DNA of 64,000 nucleotides, from assembly GCF_046630445.1 (NCBI RefSeq), contig NC_092335.1, positions 5,623,501 through 5,687,500 on the forward strand, read 5' to 3'. Under the pieces are notes generated by a model. It was not told the origin of the DNA. It ran no database searches and saw only the letters and a program-made list of their open reading frames with translations. Shown piece by piece: positions 23,908-36,078 of the stretch; the first letter of the stretch is position 1, and each line of letters starts with the position of its first letter. The translations under genes were made by a program, and so were the position numbers. The stretch is from Rutidosis leptorrhynchoides (taxonomy: Eukaryota > Streptophyta > Magnoliopsida > Asterales > Asteraceae).

Positions 23908-26900
23908 TTAAGCTGTTGAAGGTGTTGACGAATCTTCTGGAAATAGATGCGGGTATTTCTTCTTCATCTGATCTTCACGCTCCCAGGTGAACTCGGGTCC
24001 TCTACGAGCATTCCATCGAACCTTAACAATTGGTATCTTGTTTTGCTTAAGTCTTTTAACCTCACGATCCATTATTTCGACGGGTTCTTCGATGAATTGG
24101 AGTTTTTCGTTGATTTGGATTTCATCTAACGGAATAGTGAGATCTTCTTTAGCAAAACATTTCTTCAAATTCGAGACGTGGAAAGTGTTATGTACAGCCG
24201 CGAGTTGTTGAGGTAACTCAAGTCGGTAAGCTACTGGTCCGACACGATCAATAATCTTGAATGGTCCAATATACCTTGGATTTAATTTCCCTCGTTTACC
24301 AAATCGAACAACGCCTTTCCAAGGTGCAACTTTAAGCATGACCATATCTCCAATTTCAAATTCTATATCTTTTCTTTTAATGTCAGCGTAGCTCTTTTGT
24401 CGACTTTGGGCGGTTTTCAACCGTTGTTGAATTTGGATGATCTTCTCGGTAGTTTCTTGTATAATCTCCGGACCCGTAATCTGTCTATCCCCCACTTCAC
24501 TCCAACAAATCGGAGACCTGCACTTTCTACCATAAAGTGCTTCAAACGGCGCCATCTCAATGCTTGAATGGTAGCTGTTGTTGTAGGAAAATTCTGCTAA
24601 TGGTAGATGTCGATCCCAACTGTTTCCGAAATCAATAACACATGCTCGTAGCATGTCTTCAAGCGTTTGTATCGTCCTTTCGCTCTGCCCATCAGTTTGT
24701 GGATGATAGGCAGTACTCATGTCTAGACGAGTTCCTAATGCTTGCTGTAATGTCTGCCAGAATCTTGAAATAAATCTGCCATCCCTATCAGAGATAATAG
24801 AGATTGGTATTCCATGTCTGGAGATGACTTCCTTCAAATACAGTCGTGCTAACTTCTCCATCTTGTCATCTTCTCTTATTGGTAGGAAGTGTGCTGATTT
24901 GGTGAGACGATCAACTATTACCCAAATAGTATCAAAACCACTTGCAGTCCTTGGCAATTTAGTGATGAAATCCATGGTAATGTTTTCCCATTTCCATTCC
25001 GGGATTTCGGGTTGTTGAAGTAGACCTGATGGTTTCTGATGCTCAGCTTTGACCTTAGAACACGTCAAACATTCTCCTACGTATTTAGCAACATCGGCTT
25101 TCATACCCGGCCACCAAAAATGTTTCTTGAGATCCTTGTACATCTTCCCCGTTCCAGGATGTATTGAGTATCTGGTTTTATGAGCTTCTCTAAGTACCAT
25201 TTCTCTCATATCTCCAAATTTTGGTACCCAAATCCTTTCAGCCCTATACCGGGTTCCGTCTTCCCGAATATTAAGATGCTTCTCCGATCCTTTGGGTATT
25301 TCATCCTTTAAATTTCCCTCTTTTAAAACTCCTTGTTGCGCCTCCTTTATTTGAGTAGTAATGTTATTATGAATCATTATATTCATAGATTTTACTCGAA
25401 TGGGTTCTCTATCCTTCCTGCTCAAGGCATCAGCTACCACATTTGCCTTCCCCGGGTGGTAACGAATCTCAAAATCGTAATCATTCAATAATTCAATCCA
25501 CCTACGCTGCCTCATATTCAGTTGTTTCTGATTAAATATGTGTTGAAGACTTTTGTGGTCGGTATATATAATACTTTTGACCCCATATAAGTAGTGCCTC
25601 CAAGTCTTTAATGCAAAAACAACCGCGCCTAATTCCAAATCATGCGTCGTATAATTTTGTTCGTGAATCTTCAATTGTCTAGATGCATAAGCAATCACCT
25701 TCGTTCGTTGCATTAATACACAACCGAGACCTTGCTTTGATGCATCACAATAAATCACAAAATCATCATTCCCTTCAGGCAATGACAATATAGGTGCCGT
25801 AGTTAGCTTTTTCTTCAATAACTGAAACGCTTTCTCTTGTTCATCATTCCATTCAAATTTCTTCCCTTTATGCGTTAATGCAGTCAAGGGTTTTGCTATT
25901 CTGGAAAAGTCTTGGATGAACCTTCTGTAGTAACCAGCTAGTCCTAAAAACTGGCGTATGTGTTTCGGAGTTTTCGGGGTTTCCCACTTTTCAACAGTTT
26001 CTATCTTTGCCGGATCCACCTTAATACCTTCTTTGTTCACTATGTGACCGAGGAATTGAACTTCTTCCAACCAAAATGCACACTTTGAAAACTTAGCGTA
26101 CAATTCTTCCTTCCTCAATACTTCTAACACCTTTCTCAAATGTTCACCGTGTTCTTGGTCATTCTTTGAGTAAATAAGTATGTCATCAATGAAAACAATG
26201 ACAAACTTGTCAAGGTATGGTCCACACACTCGGTTCATAAGGTCCATGAACACAGCTGGTGCATTAGTTAAACCAAACGGCATGACCATAAACTCGTAAT
26301 GACCGTAACGTGTTCTGAAAGCAGTCTTTGGAATATCATCTTCTTTCACCCGCATTTGATGATACCCGGAACGTAAGTCAATCTTTGAATAAACAGACGA
26401 GCCTTGTAGTTGATCAAATAAGTCGTCGATTCTCGGTAGTGGGTAGCGGTTCTTGATGGTAAGTTTGTTCAACTCTCGGTAGTCGATACACAACCTGAAT
26501 GTACCATCTTTCTTCTTGACAAACAAAACAGGAGCTCCCCACGGTGATGTGCTTGGTCGAATGAAACCACGCTCTAAAAGTTCTTGTAATTGGCTTTGCA
26601 GTTCTTTCATCTCGCTGGGTGCGAGTCTGTAAGGAGCACGAGCTATTGGTGCAGCTCCTGGTACAAGATCTATTTGAAATTCAACGGATCGATGTGGGGG
26701 TAATCCCGGTAATTCTTTCGGAAATACATCGGGAAATTCTTTTGCAATGGGAACATCATTGATGCTCTTTTCTTCAGTTTGTACTTTCTCGACGTGTGCT
26801 AGAACAGCATAGCAACCTTTTCTTATTAGTTTTTGTGCCTTCAAATTACTAATAAGATGTAGCTTCGTGTTGCCCTTTTCTCCGTACACCATTAAGGGTT

Positions 26901-27626
26901 TTCCTTTTTCTCGTATAATGCGAATTGCATTTTTGTAACAAACGATCTCCGCTTTCACTTCTTTCAACCAGTCCATACCGATTATCACATCAAAACTCCC
27001 TAACTCTACTGGTATCAAATCAATCTTAAATGTTTCGCTAACCAGTTTAATTTCTCGATTCCGACATATATTATCTGCTGAAATTAATTTACCATTTGCT
27101 AATTCGAGTAAAAATTTACTATCCAAAGGCGTCAATGGACAACTTAATTTAGCACAAAAATCTCTACTCATATAGCTTCTATCCGCACCCGAATCAAATA
27201 AAACGTAAGCAGATTTATTGTCAATAAGAAACGTACCCGTAACAAGCTCCGGGTCTTCCTGTGCCTCTACCGCATTAATATTGAAAACTCTTCCACGGCC
27301 TTGTCCATTTGTGTTCTCCTGGTTCGGGCAATTTCTAATAATGTGGCCTGGTTTTCCACATTTATAACAAACTACATTGGCATAACTTGCTCCGACACTA
27401 CTTGCTCCGCCATTACTCGTTCCGACACCATTTGTTCCTTTCGTTCTATTAACCCCTGGTCCGTAGACCTCACACTTCGCCGCGCTATGACCATTTCTTT
27501 TACACTTGTTGCAAAATTTGGTGCAGAACCCCGAGTGATTCTTTTCACACCTTTGGCATAGCTGCTTCTGATTGTTGTTGTTGTTGTTGCGGTTATTATT
27601 GTTGTTGGGATGATTGTTGTAGTTGC

Positions 27627-27657
<31 letters not shown>

Positions 27658-28527
27658 GGGCCGTTTGTTGTAGTTGCGATTGATGTTGCGATTGTTGGGA
27701 TAATTGTTGCGATTATTGTTGTAATTGCTGTTGTTGTTGTATTGGTGATTCTTATCACCGTTTTCCTCCCACTTTCTTTTGACTTGCTTCACATTGGCCT
27801 CTTCAGCAGTCTGTTCTTTAATTCTTTCTTCAATCTGGTTCACTAGTTTGTGAGCCATTCTACATGCCTGTTGTATGGAGGCGGGCTCGTGTGAACTTAT
27901 ATCTTCTTGGATTCTTTCCGGTAATCCTTTCACAAACGCGTCGATCTTCTCTTCCTCATCTTCGAATGCTCCCGGACACAATAGGCACAATTCTGTGAAT
28001 CGTCTTTCGTACGTGGTAATATCAAATCCTTGGGTTCGTAACCCTCTAAGTTCTGTCTTGAGCTTATTGACCTCGGTTCTGGGACGGTACTTCTCGTTCA
28101 TCAAGTGCTTGAATGCTGACCACGGTAGTGCGTACGCATCATCTTGTCCCACTTGCTCTAGATAGGTATTCCACCATGTTAACGCAGAACCTGTGAAGGT
28201 ATGCGTAGCGTACTTCACTTTGTCCTCTTCAGTACACTTACTTATGGCAAACACCGATTCAACCTTCTCGGTCCACCGTTTCAATCCGATCGGTCCTTCG
28301 GTTCCATCAAATTCCAAAGGTTTGCAGGCAGTGAATTCTTTGTAGGTGCATCCTACACGATTTCCTGTACTGCTAGATCCAAGGTTATTGTTGGTATGTA
28401 GCGCAGCCTGTACTGCGGCTATGTTTGAAGCTAGAAAAGTACGGAATTCCTCTTCATTCATATTCACGGTGTGTCGAGTAGTCGGTGCCATTTCCTTCAA
28501 AATAGTTAAATGGAACAAGTTAATCAT
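23908..28527 (-). mobile_element. Chromovirus gag-pol polyprotein
   Basis: A single 1539-residue ORF. Gag occupies about residues 13-250, followed by a strongly Asn-rich tract at about 255-335, a zinc knuckle [14 protein letters not shown] near 386, and the protease motif [11 protein letters not shown] near 444. The reverse transcriptase has [13 protein letters not shown] near 780, followed by RNase H. The integrase has an HHCC zinc region starting [11 protein letters not shown] near 1121 and DDE-core motifs such as ISDRDGRF near 1245 and [15 protein letters not shown] chromodomain-like end (about 1480-1525, including [19 protein letters not shown]) is typical of chromoviruses, where it targets integration to marked chromatin. 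A second Met at residue 13 (MAPTTRHTV) could be the actual start. The ORF looks whole. Confidence 0.96.
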
Positions 28528-28629
28528 ACAGAATATTAAGAGTAGTTAATAGTATTTCGTAGCATAATATGAACTCATTTATAAAAGCTTTTTCTTCATA
28601 TTAGCGTTTTATAAGTTTAAATTCGGGTA

Positions 28630-28644
28630 GTACCTACCCGTTAA
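28630..28644 (-). other. Internal polypurine-tract-like copy
   Basis: An exact 15-base copy of the terminal motif TTAACGGGTAGGTAC lies between the F-box ORF and gag. It sits inside a small inverted repeat (CGGGTA..TACCCG). A near-identical internal copy is in the LARD-like element at 55609-55622. Confidence 0.6.
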
Positions 28645-28832
28645 GTTCATACTTAGTAGCTAATATACAATTCAACTACTACAATTCTATATGAAAAACT
28701 GATTATAATAATATTTCGCGTTCAAACTTTTATACAATATTTTACAAACTTACAATACCGCTTATTTTACATAAAGCATGAAATATAGCACACAATAACT
28801 TTGATACAAGATAGTTGTGAAGATAATTCTAG

Positions 28833-29516
28833 CTAGTACACAAGTCGTTCAGCAAAGGCAATAAAGACACGTAATTCATACGTCCAGAAACAAGTCATGC
28901 ATTCTGGTTTTACTAGGACTACTTCCCATCCTTGGTCTTGTGCAACATAACCGTTATGGCCGTTGATAAGACAGCGTGTTGTAACGTCGTCAAAGGGACG
29001 AGGGTTACGTAATGTCCAACAGTCCCGTAATAATTTAAAAACCTCATTTCTTACCCCAATTACCGACTCCGTCACTTGTGGAAACGTTTTGTTTAATAGT
29101 TGTAGCCCGATGTTCTTGTTCTCACTTTGGTGAGAAGCGAACATTACTAATCCGTAAGCATAACATGCTTCTTTATGTTGCATGTTAGCCGCTTTTTCTA
29201 AATCACGAAGTCCAATATTCGGATATATTGAGTCAAAATAATTTCTTAACCCGTTGCGTAAAATAGCATTTGGGTTCCCCGCAATATATGCGTCAAAGTA
29301 AACACATCGTAACTTATGGGTTTCCCAATGTGATATCCCCCATCTTTCAAACGAAAGTCTCTTATAAACCAAGACATTCTTGGAACGTTCTTCGAATGTC
29401 TTACAAACTGATCTCGCCTTAAATAGTTGTGCCGAGGAATTCTGGCCGACTCTAGACAAAATTTCATCAATCATGTCTCCGGGTAGGTCTCTTAAAATAT
29501 TGGGTTGTCTATCCAT
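28833..29516 (-). CDS. F-box protein carried by the chromovirus
   Basis: An uninterrupted 227-residue ORF lies between the 5' LTR and gag, in the same orientation. Residues about 6-45 (ILRDLPGDMIDEILSRVG, then SSAQLFKARSVCKTFEE) read as an F-box, the motif that binds SKP1 in SCF ubiquitin ligases. The following part (GNPNAILRNGLRNYF, then GLRDLEKAANMQHKEACYAY) resembles the Sel1/TPR-like region of plant F-box proteins of the At1g67623/At2g35280 type, from memory of that family. It is somewhat shorter than I remember those proteins being. It has no introns. It most likely derives from a captured host gene. Whether it is expressed, and what it would recruit for ubiquitination, cannot be read from sequence. 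Confidence 0.8.
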   Translation of the reverse strand: MDRQPNILRDLPGDMIDEILSRVGQNSSAQLFKARSVCKTFEERSKNVLVYKRLSFERWGISHWETHKLRCVYFDAYIAGNPNAILRNGLRNYFDSIYPNIGLRDLEKAANMQHKEACYAYGLVMFASHQSENKNIGLQLLNKTFPQVTESVIGVRNEVFKLLRDCWTLRNPRPFDDVTTRCLINGHNGYVAQDQGWEVVLVKPECMTCFWTYELRVFIAFAERLVY

Positions 29517-29652
29517 TTTGTGTTTTTAAACTGTAAAATAGACAAGAGTTAGATTCATAAAAAAATACTTATTAATACAAGCAATTTTTACATATATCAT
29601 AAAACATAAGAACACTATATTACATATATTACACCACACGAATACAACTATC

Positions 29653-30267
29653 TTATTCCGACTCGCTCGTTTCTTCTTCTTCGGTTTTGGTTCGTTTTGC
29701 CAAGTTTCTAGGGATATATGATGTTCCCCTAATACGAGCCGTCGTTGTCCACATTGGTTTAGAAAAACCTGGTGGTTTAGAGGTTCCCGGGTCATTGTTA
29801 CAACTTAAGGACTTCGGGGGTTGACGATACATATAAAGTTCATCGGGGTTGGAATTAGATTTCTCTATTTTTATGCCCTTTCCCTTATTATTTTCTTTTG
29901 CCTTTTTAAATTCAGTTGGGGTAATTTCTATAACATCATCGGAATTCTCGTCGGAATCCGATTCATCGGAGAATTGGTAATCCTCCCAATATTTTGCTTC
30001 CTTGGCGGAAACACCATTGACCATAATTAACTTTGGTCGGTTGGTTGAGGATTTTCTTTTACTTAACCGCTTTATTATTTCCCCCACCGGTTCTATTTCT
30101 TCATCCGGTTCCGATTCTTCTTCCGGTTCCGATTCTTCTTCCGGTTCCGACTCTTCTTCCGGTTCCTCTTCGGGAATTTGTGAATCAGTCCACAAATCAT
30201 TCCAATTTACATTTGACTCTTCATTATTATTAGGTGAGTTAATGGGACTTGTTCTAGAGGTAGACAT
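29653..30267 (-). CDS. Acidic repeat protein of unknown function in chromovirus leader
   Basis: A 204-residue ORF, the first after the 5' LTR. Residues about 30-60 contain EEESEP repeats. A basic patch KRLSKRK and a second acidic, Ser-rich region (SDESDSDENSDD) follow, and the end is again charged (KRTKTEEEETSESE). It is mostly low complexity and probably disordered. A WEDYQF-like segment and a Pro/Gly-rich stretch are the only other landmarks. I do not recognise a domain. The basic patch could be a nuclear localisation signal. The mirror-image Ser/Gly-rich frame on the + strand is an artefact of its repeats. Confidence 0.6.
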   Translation of the reverse strand: MSTSRTSPINSPNNNEESNVNWNDLWTDSQIPEEEPEEESEPEEESEPEEESEPDEEIEPVGEIIKRLSKRKSSTNRPKLIMVNGVSAKEAKYWEDYQFSDESDSDENSDDVIEITPTEFKKAKENNKGKGIKIEKSNSNPDELYMYRQPPKSLSCNNDPGTSKPPGFSKPMWTTTARIRGTSYIPRNLAKRTKTEEEETSESE

Positions 30268-30462
30268 CTATCACATAATATCAAACACGTTAAGAGATTA
30301 ATATATCATATAATATTCATATGTTAAAAATATATAGTTTCCAACAAAAATGTTAAGCAATCATTTTTAAAGAAAACACGGTCGAAGTCCAGACTCACTA
30401 ATGCATCCTAACAAACTCGATAAGACACACTAATGCAAATTTTCTGGTTCTCTAAGACCAAC

Positions 30463-30475
30463 GCTCGGATACCAA
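30463..30475 (-). other. Primer binding site, tRNA-Met type (chromovirus)
   Basis: TTGGTATCCGAGC on the coding strand lies one base after the 5' LTR. It resembles the initiator-Met PBS TGGTATCAGAGC with a few changes. Confidence 0.65.
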
Positions 30476-30476
30476 C

Positions 30477-33400
30477 TGAAATGTCCCGTTCTTATTGATT
30501 AAAAACGTTCCATATTAATTGATTTCGTTGCGAGGTTTTGACCTCTATATGAGACGTTTTTCAAAGACTGCATTCATTTTTAAAACAAACCATAACCTTT
30601 ATTTCATAAATAAAGGTTTAAAAAGCTTTACGTAGATTATCAAATAATGATAATCTAAAATATCCTGTTTACACACGACCATTACATAATGGTTTACAAT
30701 ACAAATATGTTACATCGAAATCAGTTCCTTGAATGCAGTTTTTACACAATATCATACAAATATGGACTCCAAATCTTGTCCTTATTTTAGTATGCAACAG
30801 CGGAAGCTCTTAATATTCACCTGAGAATAAACATGCTTTAAACGTCAACAAAAATGTTGGTGAGTTATAGGTTTAACCTATATATATCAAATCGTAACAA
30901 TAGACCACAAGATTTCATATTTCAATACACATCCCATACATAGAGATAAAAATCATTCATATGGTGAACACCTGGTAACCGACATTAACAAGATGCATAT
31001 ATAAGAATATCCCCATCATTCCGGGACACCCTTCGGATATGATATAAATTTCGAAGTACTAAAGCATCCGGTACTTTGGATGGGGTTTGTTAGGCCCAAT
31101 AGATCTATCTTTAGGATTCGCGTCAATTAGGGTGTCTGTTCCCTAATTCTTAGATTACCAGACTTAATAAAAAGGGGCATATTCGATTTCGATAATTCAA
31201 CCATAGAATGTAGTTTCACGTACTTGTGTCTATTTTGTAAATCATTTATAAAACCTGCATGTATTCTCATCCCAAAAATATTAGATTTTAAAAGTGGGAC
31301 TATAACTCACTTTCACAGATTTTTACTTCGTCGGGAAGTAAGACTTGGCCACTGGTTGATTCACGAACCTATAACAATATATACATATATATTAAAGTAT
31401 GTTCAAAATATATTTACAACACTTTTAATATATTTTGATGTTTTAAGTTTATTAAGTCAGCTGTCCTCGTTAGTAACCTACCACTAGTTGTCCACAGTTA
31501 GATGTACAGAAATAAATCGATAAATATTATCTTGAATCAATCCACGACCCAGTGTATACGTATCTCAGTATTGATCACAACTCAAACTATATATATTTTG
31601 GAATCAACCTCAACCCTGTATAGCTAACTCCAACATTCACATATAGAGTGTCTATGGTTGTTCCGAAATATATATAGATGTGTCGACATGATAGGTCGAA
31701 ACATTGTATACGTGTCTATGGTATCTCAAGATTACATAATATATAATACAAGTTGATTAAGTTATGGTTGGAATAGATTTGTTACCAATTTTCACGTAGC
31801 TAAAATGAGAAAAATTATCCAATCTTGTTTTACCCATAACTTCTTCATTTTAAATCCGTTTTGAGTGAATCAAATTGCTATGGTTTCATATTGAACTCTA
31901 TTTTATGAATCTAAACAAAAAAAAGTATAGGTTTCTAGTCGGAAAAATAAGTTACAAGTCGTTTTTGTAAAGGTAGTCATTTCAGTCGAAAGAACGACGT
32001 CTAGATGACCATTTTAGAAAACATACTTCCACTTTGAGTTTAACCATAATTTTTGGATATAGTTTCATGTTCATAATAAAAATCATTTTCTCAGAATAAC
32101 AACTTTTAAATCAAAGTTTATCATAGTTTTTAATTAACTAACCCAAAACAGCCCGCGGTGTTACTACGACGGCGTAAATCCGGTTTTACGGTGTTTTTCG
32201 TGTTTCCAGGTTTTAAATCATTAAGTTAGCATATCATATAGATATAGAACATGTGTTTAGTTGATTTTAAAAGTCAAGTTAGAAGGATTAACTTTTGTTT
32301 GCGAACAAGTTTAGAATTAACTAAACTATGTTCTAGTGATTACAAGTTTAAACCTTCGAATAAGATAGCTTTATATGTATGAATCGAATGATGTTATGAA
32401 CATCATTACTACCCTAAGTTCCTTGGATAAACCTACTGGAAAAGAGAAAAATGGATCTAGCTTCAATGGATCCTTGGATGGCTCAAAGTTCTTGAAGCAA
32501 AATCATGACACGAAAACAAGTTCAAGTAAGATCATCACTTGAAATAAGATTGTTATAGTTATAGAAATTGAACCAAAGTTTGAATATAATTATTACCTTG
32601 TATTAGAATGATAACCTACTGTAAGAAACAAAGATTTCTTGAGGTTGGATGATCACCTTACAAGATTGGAAGTGAGCTAGCAAACTTGAAAGTATTCTTG
32701 ATTTTATGAAACTAGAACTTTTGGAATTTATGAAGAACACTTAGAACTTGAAGATAGAACTTGAGAGAGTTCAATTAGATGAAGAAAATTGAAGAATGAA
32801 AGTGTTTGTAGGTGTTTTTGGTCGTTGGTGTATGGATTAGATATAAAGGATATGTAATTTTGTTTTCATGTAAATAAGTCATGAATGATTACTCATATTT
32901 TTGTAATCTTATGAGATATTTCATGCTAGTTGCCAAATGATGGTTCCCATATGTGTTAGGTGACTCACATGGGCTGCTAAGAGCTGATCATTGGAGTGTA
33001 TATACCAATAGTACATACATCTAAAAGCTGTGTATTGTACGAGTACGAATACGGGTGCATACGAGTAGAATTGTTGATGAAACTGAACGAGAATGTAATT
33101 GTAAGCATTTTTGTTAAGTAGAAGTATTTTGATAAGTGTATTGAAGTCTTTCAAAAGTGTATAAATACATATTAAAACACTACATGTATATACATTTTAA
33201 CTGAGTCGTTAAGTCATCGTTAGTCGTTACATGTAAGTGTTGTTTTGAAACCTTTAGGTTAACGATCTTGTTAAATGTTGTTAACCCAATGTTTATAATA
33301 TCAAAAGAGATTTTAAATTATTATATTATCATGATATTATGATGTACGAATATCTCTTAATATGATATATATATATTAAATGTCGTTACAACGATAAACG

Positions 33401-33730
33401 TTACATATATGTCTCGTTTCAAAATCATTAAGTTAGTAGTCTTGTTTTTACATATGTAGTTCATTGTTAATATAATTAATGATATGTTTACTTATCATAA
33501 TATCATGTTAACTATATATATAACCATATATATGTCATCATATAGTTTTTTTACAAGTTTTAACGTTCGTGAATCACCGGTCAACTTGGGTGGTCAATTG
33601 TCTATATGAAACCTATTTCAATTAATCAAGTCTTAACAAGTTTGATTGCTTAACATGTTGGAAACATTTAATCATGTAAACATCAATCTCAATTAATGTA
33701 TATAAACATGGAAAAGTTCGGGTCACTACA
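30477..33730 (-). mobile_element. Chromovirus 5' LTR
   Basis: A 3254-bp copy, nearly identical to 20619-23872. Its outer end at 33730 is followed by the target duplication CCAAG and then the resumed LTR of the LARD-like element. Confidence 0.95.
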
Positions 33731-33735
33731 CCAAG

Positions 33736-36078
33736 TGTAGTCACCAAAACGAAGTACTGTGCAACCGTTGAATACTGGTCGTCCAGTCCGGTTGGGGTTG
33801 TCAGGCCCGATAGATCTATCAACAGGATTCGCGTTTACAATACCCATGTAAATAGTAGTTACCAAGCTACAGGGAAATATGCCAGTGGTACAACTCAACG
33901 TAGAATATATTTTTAAGTACTTGTGTCTATTTTGTAAACATTTATAAAAGCAGCGCATGTATTCTCAGCCCAAAAATATATATTGCAAAAGCAATTAAAA
34001 GGGAGCAAATGAAACTCACTTTTGCCTTGAAGGTATTTAATTCGTCTTAGTCTCCGATAGATATCACGAACCTAACCATATATATAATATATCAACATAT
34101 TTTCTTTTTAAGTAATCGTTACATATATATATAATTTTAATACTTTTAATATTTTCTTAGTCCGTAGTTAGCAGTCCGATGTTAGTGGTCCACAATTAAT
34201 TGCTTAAATAAAATAAATAAAGACCCCATCGTATTCGTATTGATCAGAATTAATCTCGACCCATGGTACCATGTTGTCAAATGACGTGTTGCGTACATAA
34301 AGTACCGTGTTGTCAAATGACGTGTTGCGTACAATCATGAGGTCTTATGATTAATCTTCTCGTGTTGTTTACGGGTGGTCCTGAAATATATAAAATCAAA
34401 TCATAAGTAATTATATATAAAATATCATATTAATTAGAAAAGATATGATTAATTTACTTTTTCTCCAAATATTTTCGTAGCTAAACTAGCTTCGGATACC
34501 CAATCTTGTTTTAGTCGTAGTTTCTTCATTACAACTCCGTTTTTGTTGGTTCAACTTGCCACTTCCTTGGATCGAGTCAAATTTTAAGAATATGAACTGA
34601 AAATACCTTAGTTTGTATTCGAAATCATAGGTTATAGGTCAAACTTTGGTGAAACTTATGAAAGTGATCATTTTCCATCATAAAAACAACATTTAATGAT
34701 CATTTTTCTAAAAATACTTACACTTTGAGTTAAACCATGAAATTTTTATGTGTTAACATATTCATAAGAAATATCATTTTTCCAGAACATGAACTTCCAA
34801 TTCAAAGTTCAAGATGGTTTTTAATTATCCAACCCAAAACAGCCCCCGGTTGCACTCCGAAGACGTAGATTCAGTTTTTAAGATGTTCTTTGTAAAACCA
34901 AGTTATATCTTGTTAGGTTAGCATATCATTATGATATATTACAGGTCTTGAAGTGTTTTAAAAGTCAAGTTAGAAGGATCTATTTAGTTTGCGAACAAGT
35001 TTGAAATCATTCAAACTATGTTCTTGTTGTTAAAATTTTATACCACAAAATAAGATAGCTATATGAATATGAATTGAATAAGATTATGAACAAGGTTACT
35101 ACCTCAAGTTACTTGGACAAAGTTACTGCAAAAGATAATAAATAATTTTGGAATCAAAGAGTGGTGGAGTTAGATCAAAAGGTTGGAAGTAAACTTCTTC
35201 AAATGGGTGGTTATTTTGATATGTTCTTGAAAGAGTTTTATTATGGTGTTTAAGGCTTATAATTGAAGCTAAATGATGGGGAAAATGCTTGGATATGATC
35301 AAGTATGAAGTTAGGAGTATTTTTAGAGAGAAATGAGGGTGTAGGTATGAGAAAATGGAGTGAAGAAATGGTGTTCATTTATAAAAACGTTTTTAGTTTA
35401 TAAAGAAAGAAAAGGATTCCTAATTTTGTTTTCTTACTAATAATTCATACTACTTGATAAATCCTAGTTACCTCATATCTAGGGCAGTAATAATGTTGAT
35501 TAGGATGTTGATTTAATGTGTATATACCAATAGTAAATACGTATAGAAGCTGGGTATGATACGGGTACATATACCCTAGATATACGTATAGAAATCTTGA
35601 GGAAACGGAACGAGAATTCAAATATAGATATCTTTTGTGAATATACTTATATTGTTTTATGTATTTAAGTCCTTAAAAAGTGATTAAATACATTATATAT
35701 ACGATACATGTATAAGCATTATAGATTATAAGTATATATATCAAAGAATGTTACGTATAGTTATCGTTTTGAAAACTTAAGTTAGTAGTTTCAAAATATA
35801 CTTATAACTCATTGTCATTAGTACAAAATGAGATGTTAAACCATCCTTAGATCATGTTAAATATATATAAATACATATATATACACAAACGTATAATTAT
35901 CGTATGTTATATAGTTCGTGATATCATCGGTCATATTGGACGGTCAAACGTTGTGTAAAACTCTTTTCAAAAACACAAGTCTCAACAATTTGGATTGCTT
36001 ATCATGTTGGTATGGTTTAATTTATGTAAATATTAATCTTATAAGTATAATTTGGTCGGAAAATTCTGGGTCATTACA
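33736..36078 (-). mobile_element. Inner part of split LTR of the LARD-like element
   Basis: This piece matches 57454-59797 with scattered substitutions. Together with 20267-20618 it makes 2695 bp, against 2696 bp for the other LTR. It ends TCATTACA, directly before the polypurine tract at 36079-36093. Confidence 0.94.

Larger units (their letters stand above)
20619..33730 (-). mobile_element. Young chromovirus (Tekay/Del-like), apparently whole, with extra ORFs
   Basis: This 13.1-kb Ty3/gypsy element has two 3254-bp LTRs and the perfect target duplication CCAAG (20614-20618 and 33731-33735). In coding order it holds the 5' LTR, a tRNA-Met-type PBS, an acidic ORF, an F-box ORF, gag-pol with a C-terminal chromodomain, the polypurine tract and the 3' LTR. 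I noticed only one substitution between the LTRs, so the insertion is very recent (on the order of ten thousand years at 1.3e-8 per site per year). The long LTRs and chromodomain fit the Tekay/Del clade; the clade call is moderate. It looks whole. Confidence 0.94.

Noticed and set aside
27372-27846. Frames rich in Thr (-) or Val (+) over the gag region
   Set aside because: They are other-frame readings of the Asn-rich codon repeat in the chromovirus gag.
30002-30301. Ser/Gly-rich + strand frame
   Set aside because: It is the mirror of the acidic repeat ORF on the - strand.
20619-33730. A tandem duplication of a 3.25-kb segment as explanation of the long direct repeats
   Set aside because: TG..CA ends, target duplication, PBS and polypurine tract identify them as LTRs.
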